Positions 1 to 14,819 are shown, numbered from the stretch's first letter. The stretch is DNA of 64,000 nt from Manihot esculenta (GCF_001659605.2 NC_035162.2:11489248-11553247), one strand, 5' to 3'. The notes: generated by a model from the sequence alone, not told the origin. Program-made: numbers and translations.

Positions 1-2219
1 GTATTCTTTGAGGACTTTTTGTTGGGTGATTGCTGGCAATTGCTTTGTTAAGTAAAGTAATTTGCATAACTTCCAACTTTGTTATTATTTACAGTCCAAA
101 TGGGTTTATGATGTTGCGAAGTCTTTGCAGCACTTAATTTGAGTATGTCTATTTTTCATTGATGGTGTTCTGCCATAATTCATATGATCTTTTGAGATGA
201 AAGTTTAATGGTCTTCTGAGCATAAGGCGACGTATAAGCTTATTCAAGAGTTGGAAGCATGCCTTTGATGAAGTTGTTTTTCAAAATAATAGGAGTGAAT
301 TTTTTTTATTACCTGTAATTTCTTCTGAGTTTATTGGAAGCGTCATTGAATGGAGTGGTTGGATCTGTTAAATTGATTGACTACTGGAATTTCTATATCG
401 AATCAAAAATTGCAGGAAATGATGCTTTTGGCAAATTCTTTCTGAGATATGTAGATGGCAGATGCGCACTTCCGTTGCCCTTTTAAATATTGTTGCAATC
501 TGGACTGCACCTTTTTGAGAAGCTTTGCTAAATATGGTTTGAGGTGACATTTCAATAGTACATTGTGGTTGGTTATTGAAGTATCTTTGCCCTATGACAA
601 GAATCTTCCATTTGCGTTCAACTCCCAAATATAGTTTTTGGTTCTTTGGTTGGATGCTCATGATATGAGTCACCAACACTTTAGAAGTCTTAGACACACA
701 GCATGCATATATATATATATACATATATATTAAATTAAATTAAGCATTTGATTCATTTGTTTTCTTCAAACCCACATTTCACAACGTTATTGTTGAATGC
801 TAATTATTCAGTTGATTTTTTATACTTGATTTGTTTCCCTTGACATTTTTGCCCATTGTTCATATTACCCTTTGCTATTTCATTAACCTGAATACTGCTG
901 TACGCTACACTGGTCCTCCATAATACAGTCTCTTTCTCCCCTTCTCTTACCCACTGTTTTTCTCCCTCAAATTTTCTTTTGGGGGTCGGGGTGATCAGCG
1001 GTGGGCCAAGGTGGCTTGTTAACAGGTGGAGGCAACAACATTTTCTCCTCTCTAACGGTAGTGGAGGAGCAACCTTCATGTTTTGATGGGCAAGAGAGAA
1101 GGATGAAAGTTGAAATTTTTCTGTTATTAAAAATGTCTGAAATTATATTTACCCAAGCCAATATTTGTGTTTTCCTAGACCAAGTCTGTAAAAGAAAATA
1201 GAATGAAGTAGAAAAATGGTTAGGGTTATTATTATTATTATTATTATTTTCAATAATTTAGAAGGCTGCGATCAGAGAAATATACCAGGATTTTCGTTTC
1301 GAGTAAACTACAGGAGGAACCATAACCATTATATTTGAAAAACACATCTAATCGATGGAAAGCAAAACAATACGGTGAAGGAATTTTAGTGTCACATCAG
1401 AAGCTGTTAGTTTACAACTCTTTCATGCTTCTTTGGCAAGCGCATTGGCCAATATTATTCTCTAATTAAATCACTGCTGTATTCTACAATTTTCCCAACT
1501 AAATCACGCAAAGTTACATTAATGCATACGGTAAGCGGCTCCAAGCAAAACTCACTATCCAGACAACAGAAATTTTCAGAAGTCTCATTTCAGCAATCAA
1601 TGTTGGTAATTATCTCGAGATTTACATGTCATCCTGAGAAGTTCAACCAAACAATGGCAGAAGCTTAGCTCTCTACTGTCAAAAGAAATTCAAACTTGTA
1701 AAATGCCTGCTAATTAACCCCCTTTTCTCTAGGTTTTTATTTCAGTCCCTTCTCTTTGTTGCCTAAGTGTAGTTTCCCTTATCCTTCCAAGTGGAGGAGC
1801 GTCCTTCCCGGCCTAGAATGTGGGATTTGCCCTTCCGTTCAGATTAGGTGTAACATTTTTTTGTGTTTTCACTGTAGATTCTATGCTCTGTTGGAGAGGG
1901 TGTTTTGCTGAGATCTGCATTCTTAGGCTCTATTTCTCATCGTCCAATTGTGCTTAGAGGGAGTAGAATTGGTGTTTGGCTACGAAAGAGATTCTGTCTT
2001 GCGTTATTACTAAGCAATCTTGGAGTCCTTAGCTGCACTGTTCCCTTGGCCAACTAACACACTCAAGGTGCTAATATCAAATACCGAAGATTTTGCTTAG
2101 GCTTCCTTCTCGCAGCCACGACGAAGTGTTGGCTATGTTGGCACTTTTCCAATGCATTAACCCTAGTCGAACTGTTACGTAGCTACATGAAAACTACATT
2201 GTATTATGGACCTACATGC
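1..2219. other. Intergenic region, no supported gene
   Basis: I see no coding region here. The open frames are short, have no recognisable motif and overlap on both strands. There is an AT dinucleotide run near 706-730 and an ATT trinucleotide run near 1228-1250. The stretch ends at the left target duplication of the hAT element that starts at 2220. Confidence 0.6.
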
Positions 2220-2639
2220 TAGACATTGCCGTAGGCTGGTTCCGGTTCCGATTAAGTTCAAATTTTAAACCGTTTAATTCAGTTAATAATTTTATATTAA
2301 AATTTAGGTAAAATTAAATAATAACTAAAAATATTAAATTTTATTGATTAAGTGATATATGTCATATATAATTTAATAAATAAATAAAATAACATTGCAT
2401 TTAAATGAAAATAATATTTACAAGTTTATAAAAGAGAGGGAGAATGAGCTTGAACTTACGTGATAATTAAATTGTCTATGTATTCTTAGTATTAAGGTAA
2501 ATTATTATAATTATATTTGATTTTTATTATATATTTCTGCCTTTTAATGGGCCGATACCTTGACTCATGAAATCATTTTCAGTGTTTATTTTCAAATTAT
2601 TAATCATAATATCGGTTCTAATTCAATTATTTAAATAAT

Positions 2640-3690
2640 ATTGTGCTTTAAATGCTGAAACACTAAGATTTGAATGCCTTTCATCTCGTATCAAACCAAC
2701 CAAACTAAACATTTTGTTCTATTGGTAATACTAGAACTTTTAATAATTCTTTTGCAACTTTTGATAAAATTGAAAATTTTAATTTATCCACTTTAAGTAT
2801 GCAAAAATTTAACTCACTATTGTCACTAAATTTAAAATTAGTACATAAATATAAATTAATTTCAGTAAGTCTACTGAATCTTTTATTTTTTTGTTTTTGC
2901 ATTAAATATAATGAATCTCTCTATACCCCAATAAATTGTTAGATTATTAGATCCTCTGAGTACAATTGATGTTTTTGCTATCATATGTATGAAATCCAAA
3001 ATATTTTGTTTTATCTGATTTGCTACTTTGGATGTTTCGAATTTAAAATCAATAGCATTATAATAATTTACTAATAAATTACAAATTCCATCTATTTGAA
3101 TTCTAAAATCCAAAAATGCAACACCAAGATAAATTTAGAAATTTCTCCAAAATAATTAAGTCATTTTATTTTCATTATTTTAATACAATAGTTTATTTCA
3201 TCATTTTTTAATATCAACTAAATATTAATTAATGTTGACATAATATTAACAAATTCAATTAAAAAGATATATATTGTTGGTGAATAAATATGAAAAAAAA
3301 TTTCAATAGCATCGTTAAAAACTTGTAAAACTTCACATTTTTTATAAATATTTCAATTATTTGTATCACAAGTAAATGATGAAAATCTATTCCAAAAAAT
3401 AAAAGTAATAAATTTCTATTTGGATGTCTTGTATCCCACTTGCTTCACTAAATGTTTATTTTGAAAATATCTTAAAAAATTTTATATCCATTTCTGCTTT
3501 GAAATTTAAAAGGTGATTGCAATAATTACATTTTATTTTAATTTTATTTTGAGTGAACATTTTGGTAATGTAAATCGTAAAATTATTAGACTTTAACTAC
3601 TATTTAATTGAGTTGACTCCGTTGTTGGATCCACTGTTATTGTTGGTGTTGGTGCTTCATCATTCATTATCATTTATATTTATATATTGC
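2640..3690 (-). pseudogene. hAT transposase remnant (BED finger to C-terminal domain)
   Basis: Reading on the minus strand, an N-terminal Pro/Thr-rich piece (NDEAPTPTITVDPTTEST) appears near 3660-3605. It is followed near 3560-3520 by a degenerate BED-type finger start (KCNYCNHLLNFK). Two overlapping open pieces follow. 3113-2883 contains a FLDFRIQIDGICNLL-like stretch that resembles the LDPRFKL region of hAT transposases. 2902-2640 contains a match to the C-terminal hAT dimerisation region (TEINLYL ... LSKVAKELL ... then DERHSNLS after a frameshift). Stops and frameshifts break it repeatedly, and the central catalytic region appears shortened. The family assignment rests on the order and spacing of these motifs together with the element ends. 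Confidence 0.7.
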
Positions 3691-3726
3691 AATCTAGTGT
3701 GATGTCTGAAATTTAATAATGGGTCA

Positions 3727-3997
3727 GACTCAAAGTATACTATTGTAAATTTGGTTTGTTTATTCCCTTGATTTCCTTCTTATTTCCCTTTCTTTTTTTA
3801 TTCTTTCTGGCGTATAATCGTCGTCTTGCGTTTGTAGACTCAAAGTATACTGTTGTAAGTTTGGTTTGTTTATTCCCTTGATTTCCTTCCTATTTTCCTT
3901 TCTTTTTTTATTTTTTCTAGTGTATAATCGTCGTCTTACGTTATTTTCCTTTCTTTTTTTATTTTTTCTAGTGTATAATCGTCGTCTTACGTTTGTA
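3727..3997. repeat. Short tandem duplication inside the hAT element
   Basis: A unit beginning GACTCAAAGTATACT at 3727 is repeated at 3837 (period 110 bp). Its last 51 bp, from TATTTTCCTTTC at 3891, are duplicated again at 3942. The copies differ by a few substitutions. The array lies upstream of the transposase remnant on its coding strand, in what would have been its 5' region. Confidence 0.85.
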
Positions 3998-4970
3998 TAT
4001 TCATATCATGTTCACGTTGGCCATACATTCGGAGATATTGCGTCTTTTTCTTTAGTCCATTTAATTCTATTCGGCGCCATTCCTATACAATCCTGTGTGT
4101 TACATGATTTGTTGTTCCATGTGAATTAATAGATATTTAGACCTAGAATCCTCCCGGAGAGTTTTTCCGACTTGCCTAGATAAAGCTCAAGTTTACATAA
4201 AGTATAGAGCCACGCCTTGAGTTCTAATTGAACTTAGACTCAATCTTTTTAGCATGTTTAGAGTTTAGTTGTCATTACAGTATTTATTAAATATGTAAAA
4301 GAAAAGTGACTATCAAACAATTTATGGAGAGTGTCTGAAACAGAGATCGAACATATCTTAATCGATAAAATTAGTTATTTTTTCTTTACTGTTATCTATT
4401 CTTATTAATTAATTTTCAAACTTCATATTAAAAAAAATATCAAATTGAAGTATTAGAGTTTTTGAGAAAATAGAATAATTTGAGAAAACTTAAAATAATT
4501 TGAGAGAATTGAAATGATTTTAAATTGGGGAAAATATTGAGAGCTTTAAGAATTAAATAGAGAATTTTGAGTGAGGTAAAATTTAGATATTTATAGGAAA
4601 AAAAATATTTTAAAAAATAACTATAAAAAATTGATAAAAAATTGAACCGTTTGCCACCTACAGCAACCTAGGCCGCGAGCTACAGCCCACAGAGCCTGGC
4701 CCTCTCTCCCCATATCTAACCATGGGCACCACGTGGAAACTTTATCACAGGGCCTCCCCTAGTTGGATGATTCAATTTCGATTTAAATTTAACCGGAATC
4801 AGATCGGAACTTGAATTTCAATTTAAATTTAACCGGAACCAGATCAAAACTTGGTTTAAAGAATGGGTCCCATATGCGGTCTTCCTCCTAGAAGGTTCTG
4901 ATCCGATTGATGAACCAGAACCAATTGACCAGTTCGGTTCACAATTCAAATTGGACCATGTCCATGTCTA

Positions 4971-5992
4971 CTACCTGCTCTTCCATAGGTCTTTAGCGAA
5001 TCTTTGGCTCCATTGAGTGATGTTTTCCTCCTCCATCTCCAAATCTTTTGCTTGCTTCCCCTTGATACTGTAAGGCAAGGGATTGAAATTGAAAATGTTT
5101 ATTTTGAGACTCATGGATATTTGCTCCCAAGTAGCTGTAATCTTTGCTGGTAGGCTAATGAAGCTTGCAGCGGACATGGTTTTCTGGAGTTCTGATGCTC
5201 CACAGCTTATCTTGCTGCTCCAGAGGCATAGTGGGCTTGGTTCCTTTTGCTAAAATTCTGTGCCGTTATGGGCCTTAGACCTGCTTTTGTTTATTTCTTT
5301 TTTTTTTTTTTTACCTCTAATTAGCATTTTATCCATGCTCGTATTACTAAATGTATTGATCCTGAACTCAATTTACTCAATAAAGTAGACTTCCTCTTCC
5401 AGAAAGATCGAAATACTCGATTCATGTTATCAAAATACACTTTTAATTCCCGTATAACTTCACAAATAAGGGTCAGTCCTCATAAGGAACGAATTAGATA
5501 ATAAGACACTCAACACAAATCTAATTAAGAAGCGATATCCTACCTAAAGGAGGAGGGAAAAAAACACATTTCTTCTGTTTCCACTCCTAGCACAAACAGT
5601 CAAAGCAAAGATTTGAAAGAAAACACATGGATCAACAGAAAATAATGATGATAGTGCAATACAAGGCTTATGTAGGTGTACCGATTACTTTTTCCCTGGG
5701 GAATCTAGGCATTCAATCAATCTTTACCCTAAGCAGGACTTGAAAGTCAAAAATACATATAAGGCTTAGCAGTGGCATCGAGAAAAATAAGGAGCACAAA
5801 AACACAGAATAAACTAAAAAACAGCCAAAGAAAAATAGGGGTAAAAAGGAAGCTTGGCGTGCCCACACTACACAACCCACATAAGAATACCTAAGATCTC
5901 ACTCTAGCAAGCAAATTAGCAACAATCATTTTATCCTAATAAAAAACGAACAGCGGAGAAGTTCAATCCTAAAATTGTGCAGTGAAGCATTC
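4971..5992. other. Intergenic region downstream of the 14-3-3 gene
   Basis: This stretch lies between the hAT element and the 14-3-3 stop codon. About 4980-5250 has a slightly more coding-like composition on the minus strand, but I recognise no domain and the frames are broken. The part next to 5992 probably holds the 14-3-3 3' untranslated region and polyadenylation site. Confidence 0.5.
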
Positions 5993-9216
<3,224 letters not shown>

Positions 9217-10633
9217 TGTTGAAAGACGAAGAAGGAAAGAAAGATGCAAAGAAAAAGAGGGAGTTGTAGATCTAGTTTCTGAAAATGAGAGAGAGAAGGG
9301 GAAGGGAGTGAGTTATTTTTGAGAGAGTGTAGGGCTAATTTTGGGGGGATAGTGGAGGGAAGGGGGACGCTATGATTGCGTGGAGGAAGATGGAGGGATT
9401 TTGGAAAGATGGAACGTGGACCGTTGGATTAGAAAAAGGTAGAGATTCGGTTGGGGCAGGGGGGATGGCTGTTTGGCTGGCAGGTAAAAGGCAAGGTGGC
9501 AAACACGGGAAATGGATTGATTGAGCGAAAAGGTTGGCACTTATTTCATTTGAATTTCACCATCCGTCTCGAAACTATTTAGGTAATTGTGATATGACTA
9601 AATATTTTTAAATTTTAATAAAATATTTTTTTTTGAAGTCAATAAAATATTATTAAAGTTTTTATAAACTATTATTATTAATTTTAAAAATTAATTTATA
9701 TCTAAATTTCATTTCCAATCTCTAAACTTGTACAATACAAATATATAAAAATCATCCTCAACTATTTACAGAATAAAAATTTTTCAATTTAACTTTTTTT
9801 TGGAAATCTTTATATGATGTTTTAATAGATTATAAATTATAATAATTTGGTTTTAAAACTTAATTTAAATTTCCATTTATTTTATTCTCACTGAAAAAAA
9901 AAATAAAAAGGTAGCAATAGAATTTCATTTTTAAATGGTCGGTCGGTATATTCAAAGTTTGGTAAACGTTGATAAGTTAATTTACTAATTATTTTTTTAT
10001 AATTTAATTGATAAATTTAATTATTATTTTTATTTTTTAATGTCTATTTATATAAATTTACCTATTTCAAAAAAAAAAATTTACTGAAAATTTATGGTAC
10101 ACCAATCTAATTAAGAATAATAAGTAAAATTTGTAATGAGTTAATTAGTAAATTGATGATAGTATGTTACATGAATTTAAATGATATTTAAATTAAAATT
10201 ATAAAAGATATTGAAATTAAGGGAAATTAGTGATAGATGTATGAAATAAACCCCACTATTCATGCACTCAAAGGTGAAAATAGTCACAGAAGTCCTGATG
10301 TCAAAAATACATGAGAATTTATGCATATACAATCTATATGAATTTTTATGTTTTTAAATTTAAGGTAGTATTGGAAAAAAGTTATTATTATTATTATTAG
10401 TCAACATTTATTTATTTTTAAATAGTTGCATATTTAATATTAGATTAATATCTATATTGTAAATATAAATAAATAAATTAAGAAGTTGGCAATAAACTAA
10501 TAAGTAAAATGTGAGAGTTTCAAGTTGGGTATGAAGTTTGATTGAAAATTCTTTTTGTTAATATTCAGACTTGTTCAACTTGAAATTTTAATACTGAATA
10601 GCTGAATGTTAAGCGTGGTGCAAAATTGAGCTT

Positions 10634-10667
10634 GGCAACTGGCAACTGGCAACTGGCAACTGGCAAC
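10634..10667. repeat. Heptamer tandem repeat (GGCAACT)n
   Basis: Five consecutive near-perfect copies of GGCAACT are visible. No function is suggested. Confidence 0.9.
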
Positions 10668-10971
10668 GCATAGCTTGGAGCCTTGGACGCTGTTAAGCAA
10701 CTCTTTTTTTTCCCCAAAAATCGACGTGATCAAATTGCCGAATATTCGTAAAAACTGTGCATTCTATTATTTGTCGTAAATTTATTGAAGACTTATAGAT
10801 TTCAGTAACTTATAGTCTGTTATAATCAGAGAACTCAATAATTAATTAACACATTCAAAGAGACCTATTTTTCATTGCCAAATAGACGGATCGTGTGTGT
10901 AAATATAAACGGTTAGTGCGGCTCTGAAATCAGCTTGGTCACAAAGTCAAGTTCTCCAATTCTAGAATGTG

Positions 10972-11024
10972 GTTTCATTTCACGTTTCAGTTCCCACTTG
11001 AAACGTGACAGTGCCTGAAACCAT
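10972..11024. repeat. Nested inverted repeat / hairpin
   Basis: TCACGTTTCA (10980-10989) and TGAAACGTGA (10999-11008) form a perfect 10-bp inverted repeat around a 9-base loop. An outer pair, GGTTTCA upstream and TGAAACC ending near 11023, extends the symmetry. It could be a degenerate miniature element or a hairpin. It lies about 220 bp from the retroelement insertion. Confidence 0.75.
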
Positions 11025-12128
11025 ATTTGTCAAGCTTTACGAATTTGGCCACCCATGCAAGGGGATCAAATTGCACAATACAAAAATAATAATAATAATA
11101 ATAACTGATTTCGTACGGTTTTCATAAATTTCCCTTTTGTTTTTTAGGATAATTATTTTTCCTCAATCTTAATTTGGTTGTGAAGTGGGACTAATGGTGA
11201 TATGCAGTGTTGGACAAGCAGTTCCGTGAAAACCCGTGAAATATGTCACGGTCCAAAGGTGATAGGACCAAGGACCCCCAAAATTGGAAGGAAAATTGGC
11301 TTTACGGGTTGTTAGAGCCAATTCTGCATTTGGGCCTCTGTGGCAGCCCAAATGAGGTTCAACGGGCTTGTGCTGCTGGTTGCAGGGGAAAAATGCCAAC
11401 TGGGGCAGATTGGCCAGCAGACAGGTTGAACGGGCCCGTGGGTGCCAGAGGTGACTGGCACTGTTGGGGAAAACAGGCAGACTTGCGGGCCAGGAGGGCT
11501 AACAAGCGAGGTTCGCTGGGGGACTGGGCCAGGCGTGGAGCCCAGCAGGCCAGACGGGCTGGCGAAGGCAATGGAGGCAGTCTAGCGAGTGGCAGGCCCG
11601 ACGGGGTGCAATTGGGCCAGCCCAGCACGGGGGAAGGTGCTGGAAGCCAGGGGGCATCGCCAGTTGGTAGGAGGTTCAATGGGGCTGGAACATTCGAGAA
11701 GGTTTCAGGGGCATCCGGAGATGTCCAGGCGCAGATGAGGTTCAGCGGGCACGCTGGCAGGCCGCGCGAGGCTGGCGGGCCGAGCGCGCAGAAGGGGCGC
11801 GCTGGTAGGCCGCGCGCGCAGGGGGACGATGCTGGTTGGCCGCGCGGGGAAACAAGGTTCACGCGGGCTGGAAGACGCATGAGAATTCCAGAAGCTTCGA
11901 GGATTCTCCAGGCGCTGCTGGAAGCTGCCAGGCGCGGGCAGAGAGGCGCAGGCGGGCGCGGGGCGCGCGGAGCGCACGGGCCCGTGGCACGCCAAAATGA
12001 GGTTCATTGCCAGAATCTGCCAGAAAATTCCAGAACATCCCAGATTGCTCCCAAACCGCCCAAACAGGGGCAGACACGTGGAAAAACACCAACCACGAGT
12101 TAAGGTCGGTTGAGCACCCTCATTTGCC

Positions 12129-12139
12129 TATAAATACCC
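12129..12139 (+). promoter_or_regulatory. TATA box of the Gag-only LTR
   Basis: CTATAAATACC is present here and in the 3' LTR near 27090. The solo LTR at 12150 was inserted about 12 bp downstream, where the transcription start would be expected. Confidence 0.6.
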
Positions 12140-12149
12140 CCATTGGCAA

Positions 12150-14464
12150 TGTAATACCCGGCTAGAATCCGGCATCGGAATTCCTGCCCTCCGGCGGAAT
12201 CTAGGGTGTTGGATCTCTCTAGAAGGGTAAAATGTATTTTCTAAATGTTTTTATAATGATTTCAATGGTTTTAATTGAAAAAGAATTGAGTTTTGAAGAG
12301 AAAAGACCAAGGAGGCAATTGCCAGGTTCGGCCGCCGAAAGTGAAGTTCGGCCGCCGAACATGGGAAGGCTTCGGGAGCGCCTTTGGCCTCCGAAAGTCT
12401 TGTTTAAACGAGCCAAGGTTCGGCCGCCGAAAGTCAAGTTCGGCCGCCGAACATGCATGAGTTTAGGGGGCACGTTAGGCTGCCGAAGGTCTTCGACCAG
12501 GCCACCTATAAAGGGCCCTCAGATCGGAAATGGATGAGTTTTCTCCCCATTCTCGAGCTCAGGTGTGTTCATGTCCTCCCTTGGTCAATTTCACGTTTTC
12601 TTCCAATCTTCTATGGTTTTTATGAGTTTCATTCTTGGTTTTGAAGAGTTTTAAGCTTGGATCAAGGAGTTTTGGGAGCTTGGAGCTTTTGGAGCTTGGA
12701 TTCTCCATACCTCCGAGTTAGGGGTCACACCACCCTCGATCTTCAAGAGGTAAGTGTAGATCCTTGTTTCCCTAGTGTTTTCATGAAGTTTTATGAAGTT
12801 TTTGATGGTTGAGTATGGGTAGATATGCATGTTTAGGTTTATGTGGGTTTTATACCCAATGTATGTTATGTGATGTTTGTGTTGAGGAGTTTATGTTAGT
12901 TTATGCTCCTTTATGCTTGTGGGAGTGAGTATGCATGATTGGGAGAGAGTATGTGAGGATTTGGGTATATTTGAGTTTGGTTTTTGGCTTGGCAGAATCG
13001 GACCTGTCGTCCAGAGGGGACCAGGTTCGGCCGCCGAAAGGAGTTTCGGCCGCCGAACCTGCATGGGAGGCAGTCTTTAGGCTGCCGAATGTGCCCCCGA
13101 AGGAGGGACTTTCGTTTCTGTCCTAGGGTTTCGGCCGCCGAACCTGCTGCCGAACCTACCCGAGTTTCGTCTCTGGAGGGGACTTTCGGCCGCCGAAGGT
13201 GCCGCCGAAAGTGCCCTGTCCAGCCGCTTCTTGGGTGTTTTCCATGCATGTTTAAGTGATGTTTAGAGGGGTATGTTTATGAGTTGTTAGAGTATGTTTG
13301 GCACCTCATTCGAGTCCACCTGTGTAGGATCGGACCCGAGAGACCGAGGAGGCCATTAGTACTAGCAGGTGCAGAGTCAGTCGGCGTCTGCCAGGAGGTG
13401 AGTAGAACTAAACCTAATCTTTTATGCACAAAATCTAATGCCTAAAGCATGTTCATGCATCATGATTATATGTAGTAGGTTGATTGCACTAGTTTCACGA
13501 ATATGACGCATTGCATTATTTCATGTTGATGCTGAGGAAGGGTGGACCGAGGCGACTTCAATAGCCCATATCTGTCACGAGTCTTGTCTTAGTCCTTTGA
13601 GAGCCGGACAAGTACATGTAGGAAAGTCCATGTGAGCTCTCTGTGGACCAGACACCATGTCATGTATGTTACAGGCCTTTGTGAGCTCCTATGGGGGAGC
13701 CGGGCACCGACAGAGGGATTTTTGATGTCATGTCCATCCTCTGAGAGGAAAGATGCATGCAAAAAGACAGACTCTCAGAAACCAGGGTCCGTGGGGAATA
13801 AATATTGCATAAGCCCCGAGGCGGACAAGATTATGTGATTTCTCTGTGTTATGATGCATTTCATGAAAGCATGTAATTAATGAACTGTTTTCTATGTTTC
13901 TACTCACTGGGCTTTTTAGCTCACCCCTTTCCCCTAACCCCAGTGTTGCAGGTTTAAGTCAGAGTCCAGAGGCTGCAGGGTAAAGTCAAGGTTAAGATAT
14001 GCATGTTGTAATAGCTTAGATTATGTTGATGTTTAGTATGTTAGAGTGGACATGTATTATAAATTCATGTAAGATAATGTAATGTTAAGTAAAGTTATGT
14101 CTATGGATTAGTTGTGCTTGGCCCTATAGACTGGTTAGTCCCTGTTAATGCATGGTTATGTTTATGTTATATGTTGAGTTGAGAACCAAACTTGAGGCAT
14201 GTAATGTTACCCCATTGGAGTATATGATGAGGACTCCAGTGGAGGTTTTATGATTTTATGATGTATGTTTCATGTCAGGATACATGCACAGGTCAGATTT
14301 GGGTTCAACAGATGTTCAGTTTACATGTTTTTATGGTTAAGTTTCAATCATGTATGGGATTTGACCAGGTAATAGTATGTATGTTTGGCTTGCTACGGGT
14401 CCCGGCGGCCTTAAGCCGATCTGGATCCTAGCGCCGGTGGCGGTCCGGTTTCCGGGTCGTTACA
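12150..14464 (+). mobile_element. Tekay/Del-type solo LTR
   Basis: It starts TGTAATACCCGG and ends GGTCGTTACA, the same termini as the full-length chromoviruses in this window. It is 2315 bp long and flanked by the 5-bp duplication GGCAA (12145-12149 and 14465-14469). There is no internal region, so it is a solo LTR left by LTR-LTR recombination. A TATA box lies at 12507-12513. Eight exact copies of the TTCGGCCGCCGAA palindrome are at 12327, 12347, 12419, 12439, 13026, 13045, 13130 and 13185. Splice-like sites: donor 12750, acceptor 13327, donor 13398, acceptor 13951. Confidence 0.92.
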
Positions 14465-14802
14465 GGCAACATGTAAACTCAAGAGAGAAAGAGTGGGAGC
14501 CTCCAACACCAAAATAGCCTTTGGGACACTTTGTGGTACATTTGTGAGCTTTCTTGTATTCTTGCCTTGTAAATTTTCCCAAGTGTAATATAAAAGCCAT
14601 TTTCCCCAATTCTCTTCCCTTCTAGCTTATTTAGCTTGTCTAGCTTCCTTCATCCCACAAGAGCTGGTTTAGCTCTTCACAACCCTTCAATTACTTTCCG
14701 CTGAGTGTTTGTGAGGTTAGGCTGACTTAGCTCGACGGACTGAGCTGAGTGCCGCACGGCTTAAGTGATTTTCGGGGTTGGAATCATTAAGCCCGTGACA
14801 AG

Positions 14803-14814
14803 TGGTATCAGAGC
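14803..14814 (+). other. Primer-binding site of the Gag-only element
   Basis: TGGTATCAGAGC is complementary to the 3' end of plant initiator Met tRNA. It begins 2 bases after the 5' LTR. The Tekay-type element at 14820 inserted directly beside it, with target duplication CATTG at 14815-14819. Confidence 0.9.
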
Positions 14815-14819
14815 CATTG

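Larger units (their letters stand above)
2220..4970 (-). mobile_element. Decayed hAT-superfamily DNA transposon
   Basis: The left end reads TAGACATTGCC and the reverse complement of the right end reads TAGACATGGAC, so the terminal inverted repeats match at 9 of 11 positions. The flanks are CTACATGC (2212-2219) and CTACCTGC (4971-4978), an 8-bp target duplication with one mismatch, which is the size expected for hAT. Subterminal GGTTCCGGTTCCG-type motifs lie near both ends, a common trait of plant hAT elements. The minus-strand interior keeps fragments of a BED finger and of the hAT C-terminal dimerisation region (separate entry). The element is about 2.75 kb and looks incapable of coding for an active transposase. 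Confidence 0.8.
9217..11243. other. 14-3-3 upstream region and AT-rich intergenic DNA
   Basis: 9217-9350 is the likely 5' untranslated region and core promoter of the minus-strand 14-3-3 gene; it is CT-rich on that strand. The rest is AT-rich. It holds a 7-bp repeat (GGCAACT units, 10634-10667), a nested inverted repeat (10972-11024) and an AAT microsatellite (11086-11104), then the insertion site of the Gag-only retroelement at 11244. No gene is supported. Confidence 0.6.
11244..14800 (+). repeat. 5' LTR of the Gag-only element (interrupted)
   Basis: The two halves are 11244-12149 and 14470-14800 (14465-14469 is the duplicated GGCAA). Joined they give about 1237 bp, against 1224 bp for the 3' LTR. 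A TATA box, CTATAAATACC, lies at 12129-12139. About 11400-12000 is strikingly GC-rich for this genome. Compared with the 3' LTR there are scattered substitutions and two length changes in GC-rich simple sequence, so this insertion is clearly older than the Tekay-type elements nested in it. Confidence 0.88.

Noticed and set aside
9601..9640. Poly-A/T runs as possible retroposon tails (several places)
   Set aside because: The whole intergenic background is AT-rich, and no flanking duplications or coding remnants accompany these runs.
11243..12103. Long plus-strand open frame (286 codons) and overlapping long minus-strand frames in the Gag-only LTR
   Set aside because: GC-rich LTR sequence with few stops on either strand; no domain. 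It is noted only as the read-through region of the Gag-like frame in the 3' copy.
12911..13259. Open frames in the Tekay-type LTRs (also 15642-15944, 23106-23408, 38800-39214, 41051-41535, 48672-49156)
   Set aside because: They arise because the palindrome TTCGGCCGCCGAA reads as RPP/SAAE/FGGR-type peptides in many frames. There is no start context or family match.
14803..14814. tRNA-like sequence TGGTATCAGAGC (also 17093, 50360 and the complement at 47493)
   Set aside because: Only 12-13 bases, always just inside an LTR; these are primer-binding sites, not tRNA genes.
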